From the NCBI GenBank assembly GCA_963713695.1, contig CAVQMU010000003.1:1-64000 (forward strand): a stretch of DNA of 64,000 bases, in the 5' to 3' direction. The notes under the pieces were generated by a model. The model saw only the letters and a list, made by a program, of their open reading frames with translations. It had not been told where the DNA came from and searched no databases. A program made the translations under genes and the position numbers. Below, in pieces: positions 54,741-63,547 of this stretch (position 1 is the first letter of the stretch; each line of letters opens with the position of its first letter). The DNA is from Rhodoblastus sp963713695. Lineage in GTDB: Bacteria; Pseudomonadota; Alphaproteobacteria; Rhizobiales; Beijerinckiaceae.

Positions 54741-55844
54741 TCAGCCCATCTCGAACAGGGTCTTGAGATTGCTCGGCTGCGACCGCAGATATTGGCTGGG
54801 CGCCCGGACATGCGCGGAAAAATGCGCCGCCGCATGCCAGGGCCAGCGCGGATCGTAGAGTATGGCCCGCGCCAGCGCGATCAGGTCGGCGTCGCCGTTC
54901 TGCAATATCGCCTCGGCCTGGTCGAATTCCGTGATCAATCCCACGGCGACGACCGGCATTTTCACGGCGTCCTTGACCTTGCGGGCCAGCGGAACCTGAT
55001 AGCCGGGACCGACCGGGATCGGCGCGGCCGCGAGGCCGCCGCTCGATACATGGATGGCGCTGCATCCGCGCTTTTCGAGCGCCTGGGCGAAGGCCGCGGT
55101 CTCCTCGATGGTCCAGCCGCCATCGAGCCAGTCCGTGCCGGAGACCCGGACGGTCACGCCGCGTTCGGCCGGAAAGGCGGCGCGCACCGCGTCGAAGACT
55201 TCCAGCGGAAAGCGCATGCGATTTTCCAGCGAGCCGCCATAGTCGTCGTCGCGGCGATTTGACAGCGGCGACAGGAATTGATGCAGCAGATAGCCGTGCG
55301 CCGCATGGATCTGGACGGCGTCGATGCCGAGCCGCGCGGCGCGGCGGGCGGAGTCGGCGAAGGCGTCGCGGATGCGCGCCAGCTCGATCCGCGACAGCGC
55401 GACGGGATCGTTTTCTCCCGCTGCGAAGGGCACGGCGGAAGGCGCGACCGTCTGCCAGCCATTCGCAGCCGTCGGCGCGATCTGCGCGCCGCCCTTCCAG
55501 GGAAGGTCGGTCGAGGCTTTCCGACCCGCATGGGCGAGCTGGATGGCGATCGGCATGGCCGACCAGCGCCGCACGCTTTCGAGCACGCTTTTCATCGCGG
55601 CTTCCGTGGCGTCGGAATAAAGGCCGACATCGCCGAAGGTGATCCGGCCCTCGGGCGAAACGGCGGTGGCCTCGATGGTCAGCAGGCCCGCGCCGGACAG
55701 GGCGAGATGCCCGAGGTGGATCACGTGCCAGTCGGTCATGCAGCCGTCCACGGCCGAATATTGACACATGGGCGCGATGACGATGCGATTGTCGAGGGTC
55801 AGATTGGCGACGCGAAGGGGGGTGAAGAGGTGGGACTGGGACAT
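54741..55844 (-). CDS. Old Yellow Enzyme-type NADH:flavin oxidoreductase (YqjM-like)
   Basis: 367 residues of TIM-barrel flavoprotein that would reduce activated C=C bonds with FMN and NAD(P)H. VIAPMCQYSAVDG is the YqjM-type cysteine region, IQLAHAGRKAST and IHAAHGYLLHQFLSPLSNRR are the flavin and substrate-binding motifs, and MPVVAVGLITEFDQAEAILQ with ADLIALARAILYDPRWPWHA the C-terminal phosphate site. AGGAG precedes ATG 55844. Physiological substrate unknown. Confidence 0.93.
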   Translation of the reverse strand: MSQSHLFTPLRVANLTLDNRIVIAPMCQYSAVDGCMTDWHVIHLGHLALSGAGLLTIEATAVSPEGRITFGDVGLYSDATEAAMKSVLESVRRWSAMPIAIQLAHAGRKASTDLPWKGGAQIAPTAANGWQTVAPSAVPFAAGENDPVALSRIELARIRDAFADSARRAARLGIDAVQIHAAHGYLLHQFLSPLSNRRDDDYGGSLENRMRFPLEVFDAVRAAFPAERGVTVRVSGTDWLDGGWTIEETAAFAQALEKRGCSAIHVSSGGLAAAPIPVGPGYQVPLARKVKDAVKMPVVAVGLITEFDQAEAILQNGDADLIALARAILYDPRWPWHAAAHFSAHVRAPSQYLRSQPSNLKTLFEMG

Positions 55845-55953
55845 GTCGCTCCTGCCGTTGTGCCTGCCGGGAATATAGCGCATTTGCCCGGATGTGCGGT
55901 CCGCGGGCGGGTCAAGTCGAACTTGCAGGCGCGCAAGCTTTTTGGCGATCAGG

Positions 55954-56073
55954 TCAGCGCGCCGATCCCATCAGCGAAGCGATGGCGCCGGAAACGAGCC
56001 GCCGGTCCTCGGAAAGGATGAAGGCCGGGAACAGCAGGCAGGCGAGGGCGAGAAGCCCGTGCAGAACATGCAT
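55954..56073 (-). CDS. possible small membrane peptide
   Basis: 39 residues from ATG 56073 with AGGG upstream. LLALACLLFPAFIL forms one membrane segment, followed by SEDRRLVSGAIASLMGSAR. It fills an otherwise empty gap between two divergent flavoenzyme genes. There is no family match and no way to confirm expression by eye. Confidence 0.3.
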   Translation of the reverse strand: MHVLHGLLALACLLFPAFILSEDRRLVSGAIASLMGSAR

Positions 56074-56212
56074 CTTTGTTCCCTGAGCGAGGTGGGCCCA
56101 AGCTTTCCAGCCGCATTTGCGGTCAAGGCCAAGAAAGCGGCGAGAGCTTGAGCGCAAAGCCGATCGGGCGTAGAAAATCATCGATCCGGCCGATGCTTTG
56201 CGGGTGGGAGCG

Positions 56213-56743
56213 ATGCGGAGCCTGCCTCTCGGAAAAGTCTACCAGAAGCTTGAACCCGGCCCCGTGGTCCTGCTGGCCACGGAGATCGGCGGCCGGGGGA
56301 ACGTCATGGTCATGTCCTGGCACATGATGGTCGAATTCGAGCCGCCGCTGATCGCCTGCATTGTCAGCAGCGCCAATCACAGCCATGCGGCGCTGCGGAA
56401 AACGCGCGAATGCGTGATCGCCATTCCCGGCGCAGAACTGGCGGAAAAAGTCGTGCGGATCGGCAATTGCTCGGGCCGCGACGTGGACAAGTTCGATACA
56501 TTCGGATTGACGCCGAAAAGGGCGGAAATGGTCGTCGCGCCCTTGATTGTGGAATGCGCGGTGAATATCGAATGCCGCATCGTCGACACGCGCATGGTCG
56601 CAAAATACAGCCTTTTCATCCTGGAGGCTGTGAAGGCCTGGGTCGATCCGAAGCAGGCCCACGCGAAAACGCTGCATCACCAAGGCTATGGCGCTTTCGT
56701 CGTCGATGGCGAGACGATCCGGCTGAAATCGAAAAAGCCTTGA
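56213..56743 (+). CDS. flavin reductase-like (FMN-binding split-barrel) protein
   Basis: 176 residues from ATG 56213 after GGGAG. The split-barrel pattern runs KLEPGPVVLLATEIGGRGNV, MSWHMMVEFEPPLIACIVSS, TRECVIAIPGAELAEKVVRI and CAVNIECRIVDTRMV. Members reduce flavin for partner oxygenases or bind FMN with unknown roles. It is divergent from the OYE gene, so the two flavoenzymes may be co-regulated, but no shared operator is obvious. Confidence 0.82.
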   Translation: MRSLPLGKVYQKLEPGPVVLLATEIGGRGNVMVMSWHMMVEFEPPLIACIVSSANHSHAALRKTRECVIAIPGAELAEKVVRIGNCSGRDVDKFDTFGLTPKRAEMVVAPLIVECAVNIECRIVDTRMVAKYSLFILEAVKAWVDPKQAHAKTLHHQGYGAFVVDGETIRLKSKKP

Positions 56744-56792
56744 GGAGCTGTTTTGCTATGAGCTTTGCAGAGGCGCCAAGCTCGCCGTTGAC

Positions 56793-57449
56793 TTAGCCGG
56801 CCAAAACCATTTCCGGCACATTTTCGGGAATGACGAGGCGGGCGCTGGTGGCGGCGACAATGGCCCCAGTCTCGACGCCCGGCGCGCGTTCGCGCAAGAC
56901 GAGCCCCTCGTCGGTCGGCTCGATCACCGCCATGTCCGTGACGACAAGTGTCACCCGGCGCGTGGCGGTCAGCGGCAGGGTGCACAGGGGCACGATTTTC
57001 GGGCGCCCCTTGGCGGTGTGCTGCATGGCGACGATGACCCGGCGCGCGCCGATGACGAGATCCATCGCGCCGCCCATGCCCGGCGCCATGCGGCCGGGAA
57101 CGACCCAATTGGCCAAGTGGCCCTGCTCGTCCACTTCCAGCCCGCCGAGCACGGTCACGTCGAGATGCCCGCCGCGGATCAGGCCAAAGGACATGGTGCT
57201 GTCCACGGTGGCGGCGCCCGGAACGGCGCCGACGAAGCCGCCGCCGGCGTCGGTCAGGTCCTCGTCCTCCATGCCCTCGGGCGGGCGCTAGCCCATGCCG
57301 ACAATGCCGTTTTCCGATTGGAAGAGCACGCCGAGCTCCGGTGGGATGTAGCGGCTCACGCCGGTCGGCAGGCCGATGCCGAGATTGACCAGCGTGCCCG
57401 GATGCAATTCGCGGGCGACGCGGCGCTGGATGATTTCGTCGGGGTTCAT
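56793..57449 (-). pseudogene. 3-oxoacid/acyl CoA-transferase subunit B with in-frame amber codon
   Basis: 218 codons reading through. It begins MNPDEIIQRRVARELHPGTL and carries the catalytic-Glu motif LFQSENGIVGMG. Codon 54 (57288-57290) is TAG where Pro is expected, then RPPEGMEDEDLTDAGGGFVG and IRGGHLDVTVLGGLEVDEQG continue in the same frame to the normal end. Sequence on both sides is well conserved. It may be a recent nonsense mutation (two base changes from CCG) or an error. Its start overlaps the subunit A stop as ATGA. Confidence 0.8.
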
Positions 57450-58102
57450 GCCGGACCTCTGCGAAGGATGAAATTCACTAGCACGCCGGGGGTCGTGACG
57501 TGATCCGGCGGAATGACGCCAACGGGGACGATTTCGCGCGGTTCGGCAATCACCGTCGCGGCGGCGGTCGCCATCACCGGGTTGAAATTGGTGGCGGTGA
57601 GCTGGTAGGCGAGATTGCCCGAATGATCGGCGCGATCGGCGTGAATCAGGGCGAAATCCGCCTTGAGCGGCGGCGCGAACAGCCAGGTCTCGCCATCCAG
57701 GTCGATGGTTCGCTGGTTTTTCGCCGCGATCGTGCCCAGCCCTGTTTTGGTGAGGACGCCCCCCAGGCCGAAGCCGCCCGCGCGAATGCGCTCGGCCAGC
57801 GTCCCCTGCGGCGTCAGCTCGACGTCGATCGCGCCCGAGATCATCGCCTGCTGCGTCTCCGGATTGAGGCCGATGTGCGAGACGATGGCGCGCTTGACGG
57901 CGCCGGCCCGGATCAGGCGCCCGATGCCGTAATCGGGCCTGGCCGTATCATTGGCGATGATGGTGAGGTCGCGGCGCCCGCAGGCGACCAGCGCGTCGAT
58001 GATGCGGTGCGGCGATCCGACGCCCATGAAACCGCCGATCATCAGCACGGCGCCGTCCGGAATCATCGCCGCCGCTTCCTGGGGAGATACGCCTTTTTTC
58101 AT
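57446..58102 (-). CDS. 3-oxoacid/acyl CoA-transferase subunit A
   Basis: 218 residues, typical of the alpha subunit (AtoD/ScoA type). VLMIGGFMGVGSPHRIIDAL is the conserved coenzyme A-binding GFxxxGxP region, GGFGLGGVLTKTGLGTIAAK and HADRADHSGNLAYQLTATNF follow. With subunit B it would move CoA between short acyl-CoAs and acetoacetate or related acids. Which acid cannot be told. Subunit B is interrupted by a stop codon, so the complex may be inactive. Confidence 0.9.
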   Translation of the reverse strand: MKKGVSPQEAAAMIPDGAVLMIGGFMGVGSPHRIIDALVACGRRDLTIIANDTARPDYGIGRLIRAGAVKRAIVSHIGLNPETQQAMISGAIDVELTPQGTLAERIRAGGFGLGGVLTKTGLGTIAAKNQRTIDLDGETWLFAPPLKADFALIHADRADHSGNLAYQLTATNFNPVMATAAATVIAEPREIVPVGVIPPDHVTTPGVLVNFILRRGPA

Positions 58103-58269
58103 CGCAAAGCGTCCTGGTCATTCGCCGACGGCGACGCATGAACTTTGCTGTATTTATGCGCCCCCTTGGATGATCCGGTGAATTCAACTTTCGGCGACGC
58201 GACAGGCCGACTGCGATTGCAACATTCAGGCGTGCTGAAGCGTTTGCTTCGATTGGAGGGGAGGGCGCC

Positions 58270-58470
58270 ATGGCATCCTGTGACAAACCGGTCTCGGAAC
58301 AGACAGTTAGCGACGCGGTCGCCTGCAGCTGGACTCTGGTCAAGGATTCGGCCTCGGCCGTAGTCGATCATCCCGGCGGCGCGAACCTGACCGAATGGAT
58401 GCTGACGATCCTGCTCCTGCTGGTCCTGCTGATGCTGATCGCTTCGATGTTCCGCCGCCGCCGGGTCTGA
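58270..58470 (+). CDS. small single-pass membrane protein
   Basis: 66 residues with a strong GGAGGGGAGGG site. The N-terminal half is polar (CDKPVSEQTVSDAVACSWTL); a C-terminal helix (LTILLLLVLLMLIASMF) ends in RRRRV, giving an N-out, tail-anchored look. No family recognised. It stands alone between the CoA-transferase genes and the cystathionine lyase-type gene. Confidence 0.6.
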   Translation: MASCDKPVSEQTVSDAVACSWTLVKDSASAVVDHPGGANLTEWMLTILLLLVLLMLIASMFRRRRV

Positions 58471-58577
58471 ATTCGAGGCGAAACTCCCGTCCTTTGGCCT
58501 CCCGGCTTGAATTTGCCGCTGTTTTCCGGCAGGACGCGCGGGGTGCGCTAGCAACAGGCCGAAAACGGGAGCGGAAT

Positions 58578-59743
58578 TTGACGGACCGGAAATCGCCGGA
58601 GACGATCGCCGTCTCCAATGGCATTGGCGAGGACACTGCATTCGGCGCGGTCGCGCCGCCGATCTATCTTTCGAGCACCTATCGCTTTCAGGGATTCGAG
58701 CAGCCCGGGCCGCATGATTACGGCCGCTCGTCCAACCCAACTCGCGCGCTGCTGGCTGATACGCTGGCCAAGCTCGAGGGCGGCGCCGGCGCGGTGGTGA
58801 CCGCCAGCGGCATGGCGGCGGTCGATCTCGTCCTGTCGCGACTTGGCCCCGAACGATCTCGTCATCGCTCCGCATGACTGCTACGGCGGCACCCATCGTC
58901 TGCTCTGCTTCCGCGCGGCGAAAAAGCATTTCTCGGTCGAATTCGTCAACCAGTCCGATGACGCGGCATTGGGTGTCGCGCTGGGCCGGCGGCCCAGGCT
59001 TGTCCTGGTGGAGACGCCGAGCAATCCCTTGATGCGGGTGGTGGACATCGCCGCCATGGTCGGCAAGGCGCGAGCCGTGGGGGCGCTTGTCGCCGTGGAC
59101 AACACTTTTTTATCGCCCGCCCTGCAGCAGCCGCTGCAGTTGGGCGCGGATTTCGTGATCCATTCGACCACCAAATATCTCAATGGCCATTCGGACGTGG
59201 TCGGCGGCGCGGTGATTGCGGCCCGCAAGGAGGACGCCGACGAACTCGCGGTCTGGGCCAACGCCACCGGGGTCACGGGATCGCCGTTCGACGCCTACCA
59301 GACCCTTCGCGGCGTCAGGACGCTATTCCCGCGCATAGATTGCGCCGAGAAGAACGCCATGGCGATCGCGGAATTTTTGGCGCAGCACCCCAAAGTCGCA
59401 GCGGTCCATTATCCCGGGCTCGCCTCTCATCCCGGCCATGCTCTCGCCAAAAGGCAGCAGAAGGGCTTTGGCGCCATGCTCAGCTTCGAGATCGCGGGAG
59501 GACGCGAACAGGTGCGGGCTTTCGTCGAGGCGCTGCACGTTTTCCTGCTGGCGGAATCTCTCGGCGGCATCGAGAGCCTCGTCGCCCACCCCTCGACCAT
59601 GACGCACCTTGGGATGAGTTCCGGAGGCCCGCGCCGAAGCGGGCATCAAGGATACGCTGTTGCGCCTGTCGGTCGGCCTCGAGGCCACGCAGGACCTGAT
59701 CGACGATCTGGCGCAGGCGCTGGCGGTTTCGGCCGCGAAGTGA
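58578..59743 (+). CDS. cystathionine beta-lyase/gamma-synthase family PLP enzyme, two frameshifts
   Basis: About 388 residues from TTG 58578 after GGGAGCGG. The start reads DRKSPETIAVSNGIGEDTAF then PPIYLSSTYRFQGFEQPG. The frame breaks near 58845 and continues APNDLVIAPHDCYGGTHRLL, ALVAVDNTFLSPALQQPLQL and the PLP-lysine motif HSTTKYLNGHSDVVGG. It breaks again near 59625 before ARAEAGIKDTLLRLSVGLEA and the stop at 59741-59743. The Cys/Met metabolism family fold is certain; lyase versus synthase is not. It would act in transsulfuration beside the convergent metX-metW-metZ genes. Confidence 0.85.
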
Positions 59744-59839
59744 TCACGATCAGGCAGCCGGCGCGGTAGCGCGAGGTCGGCAGTCAGCTCGTTGCTGACC
59801 ACCCTCATCGGATCATCGCACCTGCCAGAAAAGTCCTCG

Positions 59840-60097
59840 CTATGCGGACAGGCGCTTCACGTTCTCATCAACAATCGACCGCAAGTCGCCCATTACGACG
59901 TGTGGAAACGTACCCATGGCCAGCTTCATGCCTGCGTTCGAGAAAGCAGACACCTTTTCATCGACCATTTGATGAGCTTCAGACGATGCGCCAAAGCCTT
60001 CCGTGGCAAATTTGTTGAGGCGAAGCGCTACCACGCGCTGCGACAGCCAACTGAGTTCGCTCGGTCCAAAAGTTATGTCGTACCAAAAATTGATCAT
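59840..60097 (-). CDS. hypothetical small helical protein, possibly phasin-like
   Basis: 85 residues from ATG 60097 with GAGG four bases upstream. LRLNKFATEGFGASSEAHQM and VDEKVSAFSNAGMKLAMGTF, then VMGDLRSIVDENVKRLSA, are helical and Ala/Ser-rich in the manner of phasins, but the protein is short for that family. The rest of 59744-60260 holds no other gene that I can see. Confidence 0.4.
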   Translation of the reverse strand: MINFWYDITFGPSELSWLSQRVVALRLNKFATEGFGASSEAHQMVDEKVSAFSNAGMKLAMGTFPHVVMGDLRSIVDENVKRLSA

Positions 60098-60264
60098 ATG
60101 ACCTCGCTGTCAACGGGCATTAGAAACTCAATCTTGTTGCGCTGCAACATAAATGTTGCGCTGCAAAAAAAGAGGATAAATCTGGAGCGAGGTCCCCGTC
60201 GTTCGCGCGGACCGGAGCCGGCCGCAAACGGCTCTTTGCAGACGGCTATTCATGATCTCTGGTT

Positions 60265-60376
60265 CGTCATGCCCGTGCTTGTCACGGGCATCCACGCGGC
60301 CGTTGCATGCGTGTCAGCCTTGTAAAACCTGCCTTCCACGCTGGCGTGGATGGCCGTGACGAGCACGGCCATGACG
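60265..60376. repeat. BIME-like pair of REP hairpins
   Basis: The first hairpin is ATGCCCGTG-CTTGT-CACGGGCAT (60269-60291) and the second ATGGCCGTG-ACGAG-CACGGCCAT (60350-60372), each with perfect 9-base arms. Including flanks (CGTCATG...CATCCACG), the second is the inverted form of the first. They lie in the intergenic space downstream of metZ and may act as an mRNA-end structure. Confidence 0.75.
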
Positions 60377-60444
60377 GCGGAGAGAGCGGGGCTAACGGCC
60401 GTCCCCTTCCCGCCGATTTGCGTCGTTTACCGTCGCGCCAAAAT

Positions 60445-61635
60445 TCAAACCGCCTTGAGCGCTCCCGTCAAATCCTCGATCAAATCCTCGGCGTCTTCCA
60501 GTCCGCAGGACAGGCGCAGCATTCCGTCATTGATGCCGGCTTCGGCGCGCGCGTCCGGGCCAAGGCGGAAATGGGTCGTCGTCGCGGGATGGGTGACGAT
60601 GCTCTTGGAATCCCCGAGATTGTTGGAAATCTTGATAATCTCAAGCGCATTGCCTAGGCGGAACGCCGCTTCCTTGCCGCCCTCGACCGTAAAAGCCATC
60701 ACCGTGCCGCCGCCGGACATCTGGCGCATGGCGAGTTCGTGTTGCGGATGATCTTTTCGCGAGGGGTAGAGCAGGTTCCGGATCGCTGGTTGCGCGGCTA
60801 AAAAATCCGCAACGCGCTCGGCGGTGCGCTGTTGCTGGGCGATGCGCAGCGGCAGGGTTTCCAGCCCCTTCAGCATCACCCAGGCGTTGAACGGGGACAG
60901 GGCAGGCCCGGTCTGCCGCAGCAATTGGTAGACATGGGTCTGGATGAATGCTTCCGACGCCAGGATCATGCCGCCGAGGCAGCGCCCCTGGCCGTCCACG
61001 TGCTTGGTCATGGAATAGACCACGCAATCCGCGCCGAGCTGCAGGGGACGCTGCAACATCGGGGTGGCGAAGACATTGTCCACCACCAGCGTCGCGCCGC
61101 CGTCATGCGCGATCTTCGCCACGGCGGCGATGTCGATGATCTCAAGCTGCGGATTGGTCGGGCTTTCGAGGAACAGAGTCTTGGTGTTCGGCCGCATGGC
61201 GGCCTTCCATTGCGCGATATCCGTGCCGTCGACCAGAGTGAAGGCGACGCCGCAACGGGTCATCAGGTCTTCGACCACGTAGCGGCAGGAGCCGAACAGC
61301 GCCTTGGCCGCGACGACATGGTCTCCCGAGCGCACCTGGCCAAGCAGGGCCGCCGTGACCGCCGACATGCCGCTGGCCGTGGCCTTGGCGGCTTCGGCGC
61401 CTTCCAGCATGGCCATGCGCTTTTCGAGCATCGCGACGGTCGGATTGGTGAAGCGGGAATAGATGTAGCCGGGGTCGTCGCCCTTGAAGCGCGCTTCCGC
61501 CGTCTCCATCGTGTCGAAGACATAGCTCTGCGTCAAAAAGAGCGCTTCGGACATTTCGCCGAACTGCGAGCGCATGGAGCCGCCATGCACGAGGGCGGTG
61601 GCCGGGCGGAGCTTTTTCTCGGGAGGGGTCGGCAT
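60445..61635 (-). CDS. metZ: O-succinylhomoserine (or O-acetylhomoserine) sulfhydrylase
   Basis: 396 residues, PLP-dependent, making homocysteine from an acylated homoserine and sulfide. ALFLTQSYVFDTMETAEARF, NPTVAMLEKRMAMLEGAEAA, GATLVVDNVFATPMLQRPLQ and the lysine site VVYSMTKHVDGQGRCLGGMI match MetZ. AGGAG precedes ATG 61635. It is the last gene of metX-metW-metZ, 32 bases after metW, and completes direct sulfhydrylation from the homoserine made by hom. Confidence 0.92.
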   Translation of the reverse strand: MPTPPEKKLRPATALVHGGSMRSQFGEMSEALFLTQSYVFDTMETAEARFKGDDPGYIYSRFTNPTVAMLEKRMAMLEGAEAAKATASGMSAVTAALLGQVRSGDHVVAAKALFGSCRYVVEDLMTRCGVAFTLVDGTDIAQWKAAMRPNTKTLFLESPTNPQLEIIDIAAVAKIAHDGGATLVVDNVFATPMLQRPLQLGADCVVYSMTKHVDGQGRCLGGMILASEAFIQTHVYQLLRQTGPALSPFNAWVMLKGLETLPLRIAQQQRTAERVADFLAAQPAIRNLLYPSRKDHPQHELAMRQMSGGGTVMAFTVEGGKEAAFRLGNALEIIKISNNLGDSKSIVTHPATTTHFRLGPDARAEAGINDGMLRLSCGLEDAEDLIEDLTGALKAV

Positions 61636-61667
61636 TGTCTGTCTCCTGGGCGCCGCGCGCCCTGATT

Positions 61668-62288
61668 TCACTGGCGTTCGAGGACGAAAACCGCCTGCCG
61701 GCCGAACAGGTTCGGCGGCAGCCGCGGATGGAGCGGATGGCCGTTTTCGCCCAGCACGATGCAGTCCTTGATCCGCACGTTCACGTCGTGGCAAAGGTCT
61801 TCGAAATCCTTGATCGAGCAACGCCGCACCAGCCCCGGCGAGTCCCAGGAGGCGAGATAGGGCGACGCCGCGGGAATCCGGCCGCCGAAAAGAATGTTCA
61901 GCCGGTCTTTCCAATGGGCGAAATTGTGGATGCTGACGATGGCGCCGCGGCCGATCGACGCGATCCTGTCGAGGGCGCGCACGGGATCCTCCACTGAGAG
62001 GATCGCGTGGCTCATGATGACCCAGTCGAACACGCCGGGAATGTAGGAGTTGAGATCGCGGTCGGCGTCGCCCTGGATGACCGCGAGACCCTTGCGGACG
62101 CATTCGTTGACGCCGTCCTGGCTGATCTCGACTCCGTTGCAGCTGGCGACGCCCTTTTCCTTCAGGATGCTCAGCAGCGCGCCGTCGCCGCAGCCGACGT
62201 CGAGAACCCTGGCGTTCTGCTGAACGATGGAGGCGATGATCTTCAGGTCTGGCCGCTCCGGAGCGGGCGCGACGCCTTGAACGGACAC
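61668..62288 (-). CDS. metW: methionine biosynthesis protein MetW
   Basis: 206 residues starting at GTG 62288, which directly follows the metX stop and has GGGAG six bases upstream. The methyltransferase-like fold shows RVLDVGCGDGALLSILKEKG, NGVEISQDGVNECVRKGLAV, and FDWVIMSHAILSVEDPVRAL. MetW works with MetX in homoserine acylation in proteobacteria, and the tight coupling here agrees. Confidence 0.93.
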   Translation of the reverse strand: MSVQGVAPAPERPDLKIIASIVQQNARVLDVGCGDGALLSILKEKGVASCNGVEISQDGVNECVRKGLAVIQGDADRDLNSYIPGVFDWVIMSHAILSVEDPVRALDRIASIGRGAIVSIHNFAHWKDRLNILFGGRIPAASPYLASWDSPGLVRRCSIKDFEDLCHDVNVRIKDCIVLGENGHPLHPRLPPNLFGRQAVFVLERQ

Positions 62289-62290
62289 GT

Positions 62291-63445
62291 TCAGCTCCCG
62301 ACTGCCGCTTTGGCCGGCGACCCGCCTTCGACGCGCAGCCGGTATGTGGCGTCGATGAAGCCGCGAATGACCGAGAACATTTCCGGCTCGTCGAGCAGGA
62401 AGGCGTCGTGGCCGTTGTCGGTGGTGATGACGACGAAGCTGACATCGGCGTTGCACATGGTCAGCGCGCGCACGATCTTGCGGCTTTCCTCCGGCGGCTG
62501 CAGCCAGTCTGAGGAAAAGGCGATGACGCAGAAGCGCGCCTTCGTCTTGCGGAAGACGCCGACCAGCCCTTCCTGCCCGGAGGCGAGGTCGAACATGTCG
62601 AGCGCCTTGGACAGGTAGAGATAGGAGTTGGCGTCAAAGCGGTTCTTGAACGACACGCCTTGGTGATGGAGATAGTCCTCGATTTCGAAATCGGGCTTGT
62701 AGAACATCTTCGCGTCGCCGGGCCGTGACGGGGAGCGGCCGAAGCGCTGCAGGATCTTTTCCGGCGACATGTAGTTCACATGCGAGCTCATCCGCGCGAT
62801 GCGAAGCCCGAGCGCAGGTATCTTGCCTTGTTCGGCGTAGCCGCCATGCAGCCAGTCCGGGTCGGCCATGATCGCCTGGCGCGAGACTTCATGCAGGGCG
62901 ATGTTGCGCGGCGATTCCTGCGCCGTCGTGGCGATGGGCACGGCGGCGTGAAAATAATCGCCGTATTTGCGCACGAATTCGAGCACCTGCATGCCGCCTG
63001 CCGACCCGCCAACCACCGCGAGCAGCTTCTCTATGCCAAAACTCCGCGCCAGCCGGTATTGCGCCTCGACCATGTCGCCGATGCTGACAAAGGGAAAGTC
63101 TATGCCATAGACCTTGCCGGTTTCCGGATTGATGTCGGAGGGGCCGGACGAGCCGTAGCAGCTGGCCAGCGTATTGGCGCAGATGACGAAATATCTGGTC
63201 GTGTCGATGGGGCAACCGTCGCCGACCACCTTCGACCACCAGCCCTGCCGTCCAAGCTTGGGATTCTCTCCGGTGGCGTACTGGTCGCCGGTCAGGGCGT
63301 GGCAGACCAGCACCGCATTGGTCTTGTCGGCGTTCAACGCGCCAAACGTGGCGTAGGCGACGTGGGCGCCTTTGAGGACAAAGCCATTTTCGAGATGCAG
63401 GGGGGCGTCTTCGGGGAAATGATATGTCTGGGACGTCGAATTCAT
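62291..63445 (-). CDS. metX: homoserine O-acyltransferase MetX
   Basis: 384 residues of alpha/beta-hydrolase fold, catalysing the first step from homoserine to methionine. ALTGDQYATGENPKLGRQGW and CYGSSGPSDINPETGKVYGI are typical; the nucleophile is in AVVGGSAGGMQVLEF and the Asp/His pair in AFSSDWLQPPEESR and TTDNGHDAFLLDEPEMF. Acetyl versus succinyl use cannot be decided by eye; pairing with metZ suggests succinyl. The start MNSTSQTYHF at 63445 follows AGGA. The window shows no recognisable SAM-II riboswitch upstream, only a 14-bp tandem repeat. Confidence 0.93.
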   Translation of the reverse strand: MNSTSQTYHFPEDAPLHLENGFVLKGAHVAYATFGALNADKTNAVLVCHALTGDQYATGENPKLGRQGWWSKVVGDGCPIDTTRYFVICANTLASCYGSSGPSDINPETGKVYGIDFPFVSIGDMVEAQYRLARSFGIEKLLAVVGGSAGGMQVLEFVRKYGDYFHAAVPIATTAQESPRNIALHEVSRQAIMADPDWLHGGYAEQGKIPALGLRIARMSSHVNYMSPEKILQRFGRSPSRPGDAKMFYKPDFEIEDYLHHQGVSFKNRFDANSYLYLSKALDMFDLASGQEGLVGVFRKTKARFCVIAFSSDWLQPPEESRKIVRALTMCNADVSFVVITTDNGHDAFLLDEPEMFSVIRGFIDATYRLRVEGGSPAKAAVGS

Positions 63446-63471
63446 TTCCTGCCGCGACCTTTTCCACTTTA

Positions 63472-63500
63472 CTGAACACGTCTGGGCTGAACACGTCTGG
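63472..63500. repeat. tandem 14-bp repeat upstream of metX
   Basis: CTGAACACGTCTGG occurs at 63472-63485 and again, one base later, at 63487-63500. It lies 27 to 55 bases upstream of the metX start codon, where operators sit. Each copy contains the self-complementary ACGT. It could be a two-site operator or a slippage product. Confidence 0.5.
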
Positions 63501-63547
63501 AGCCTCGGCCAATTATGACGGAGGCGCCGGGGAGAAGCAATCAAGCC

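Noticed and set aside
57288..57290. Pyrrolysine or other recoding at the CoA-transferase amber codon
   Set aside because: Homologues have Pro there, no recoding context is seen, and alphaproteobacteria do not normally use pyrrolysine.
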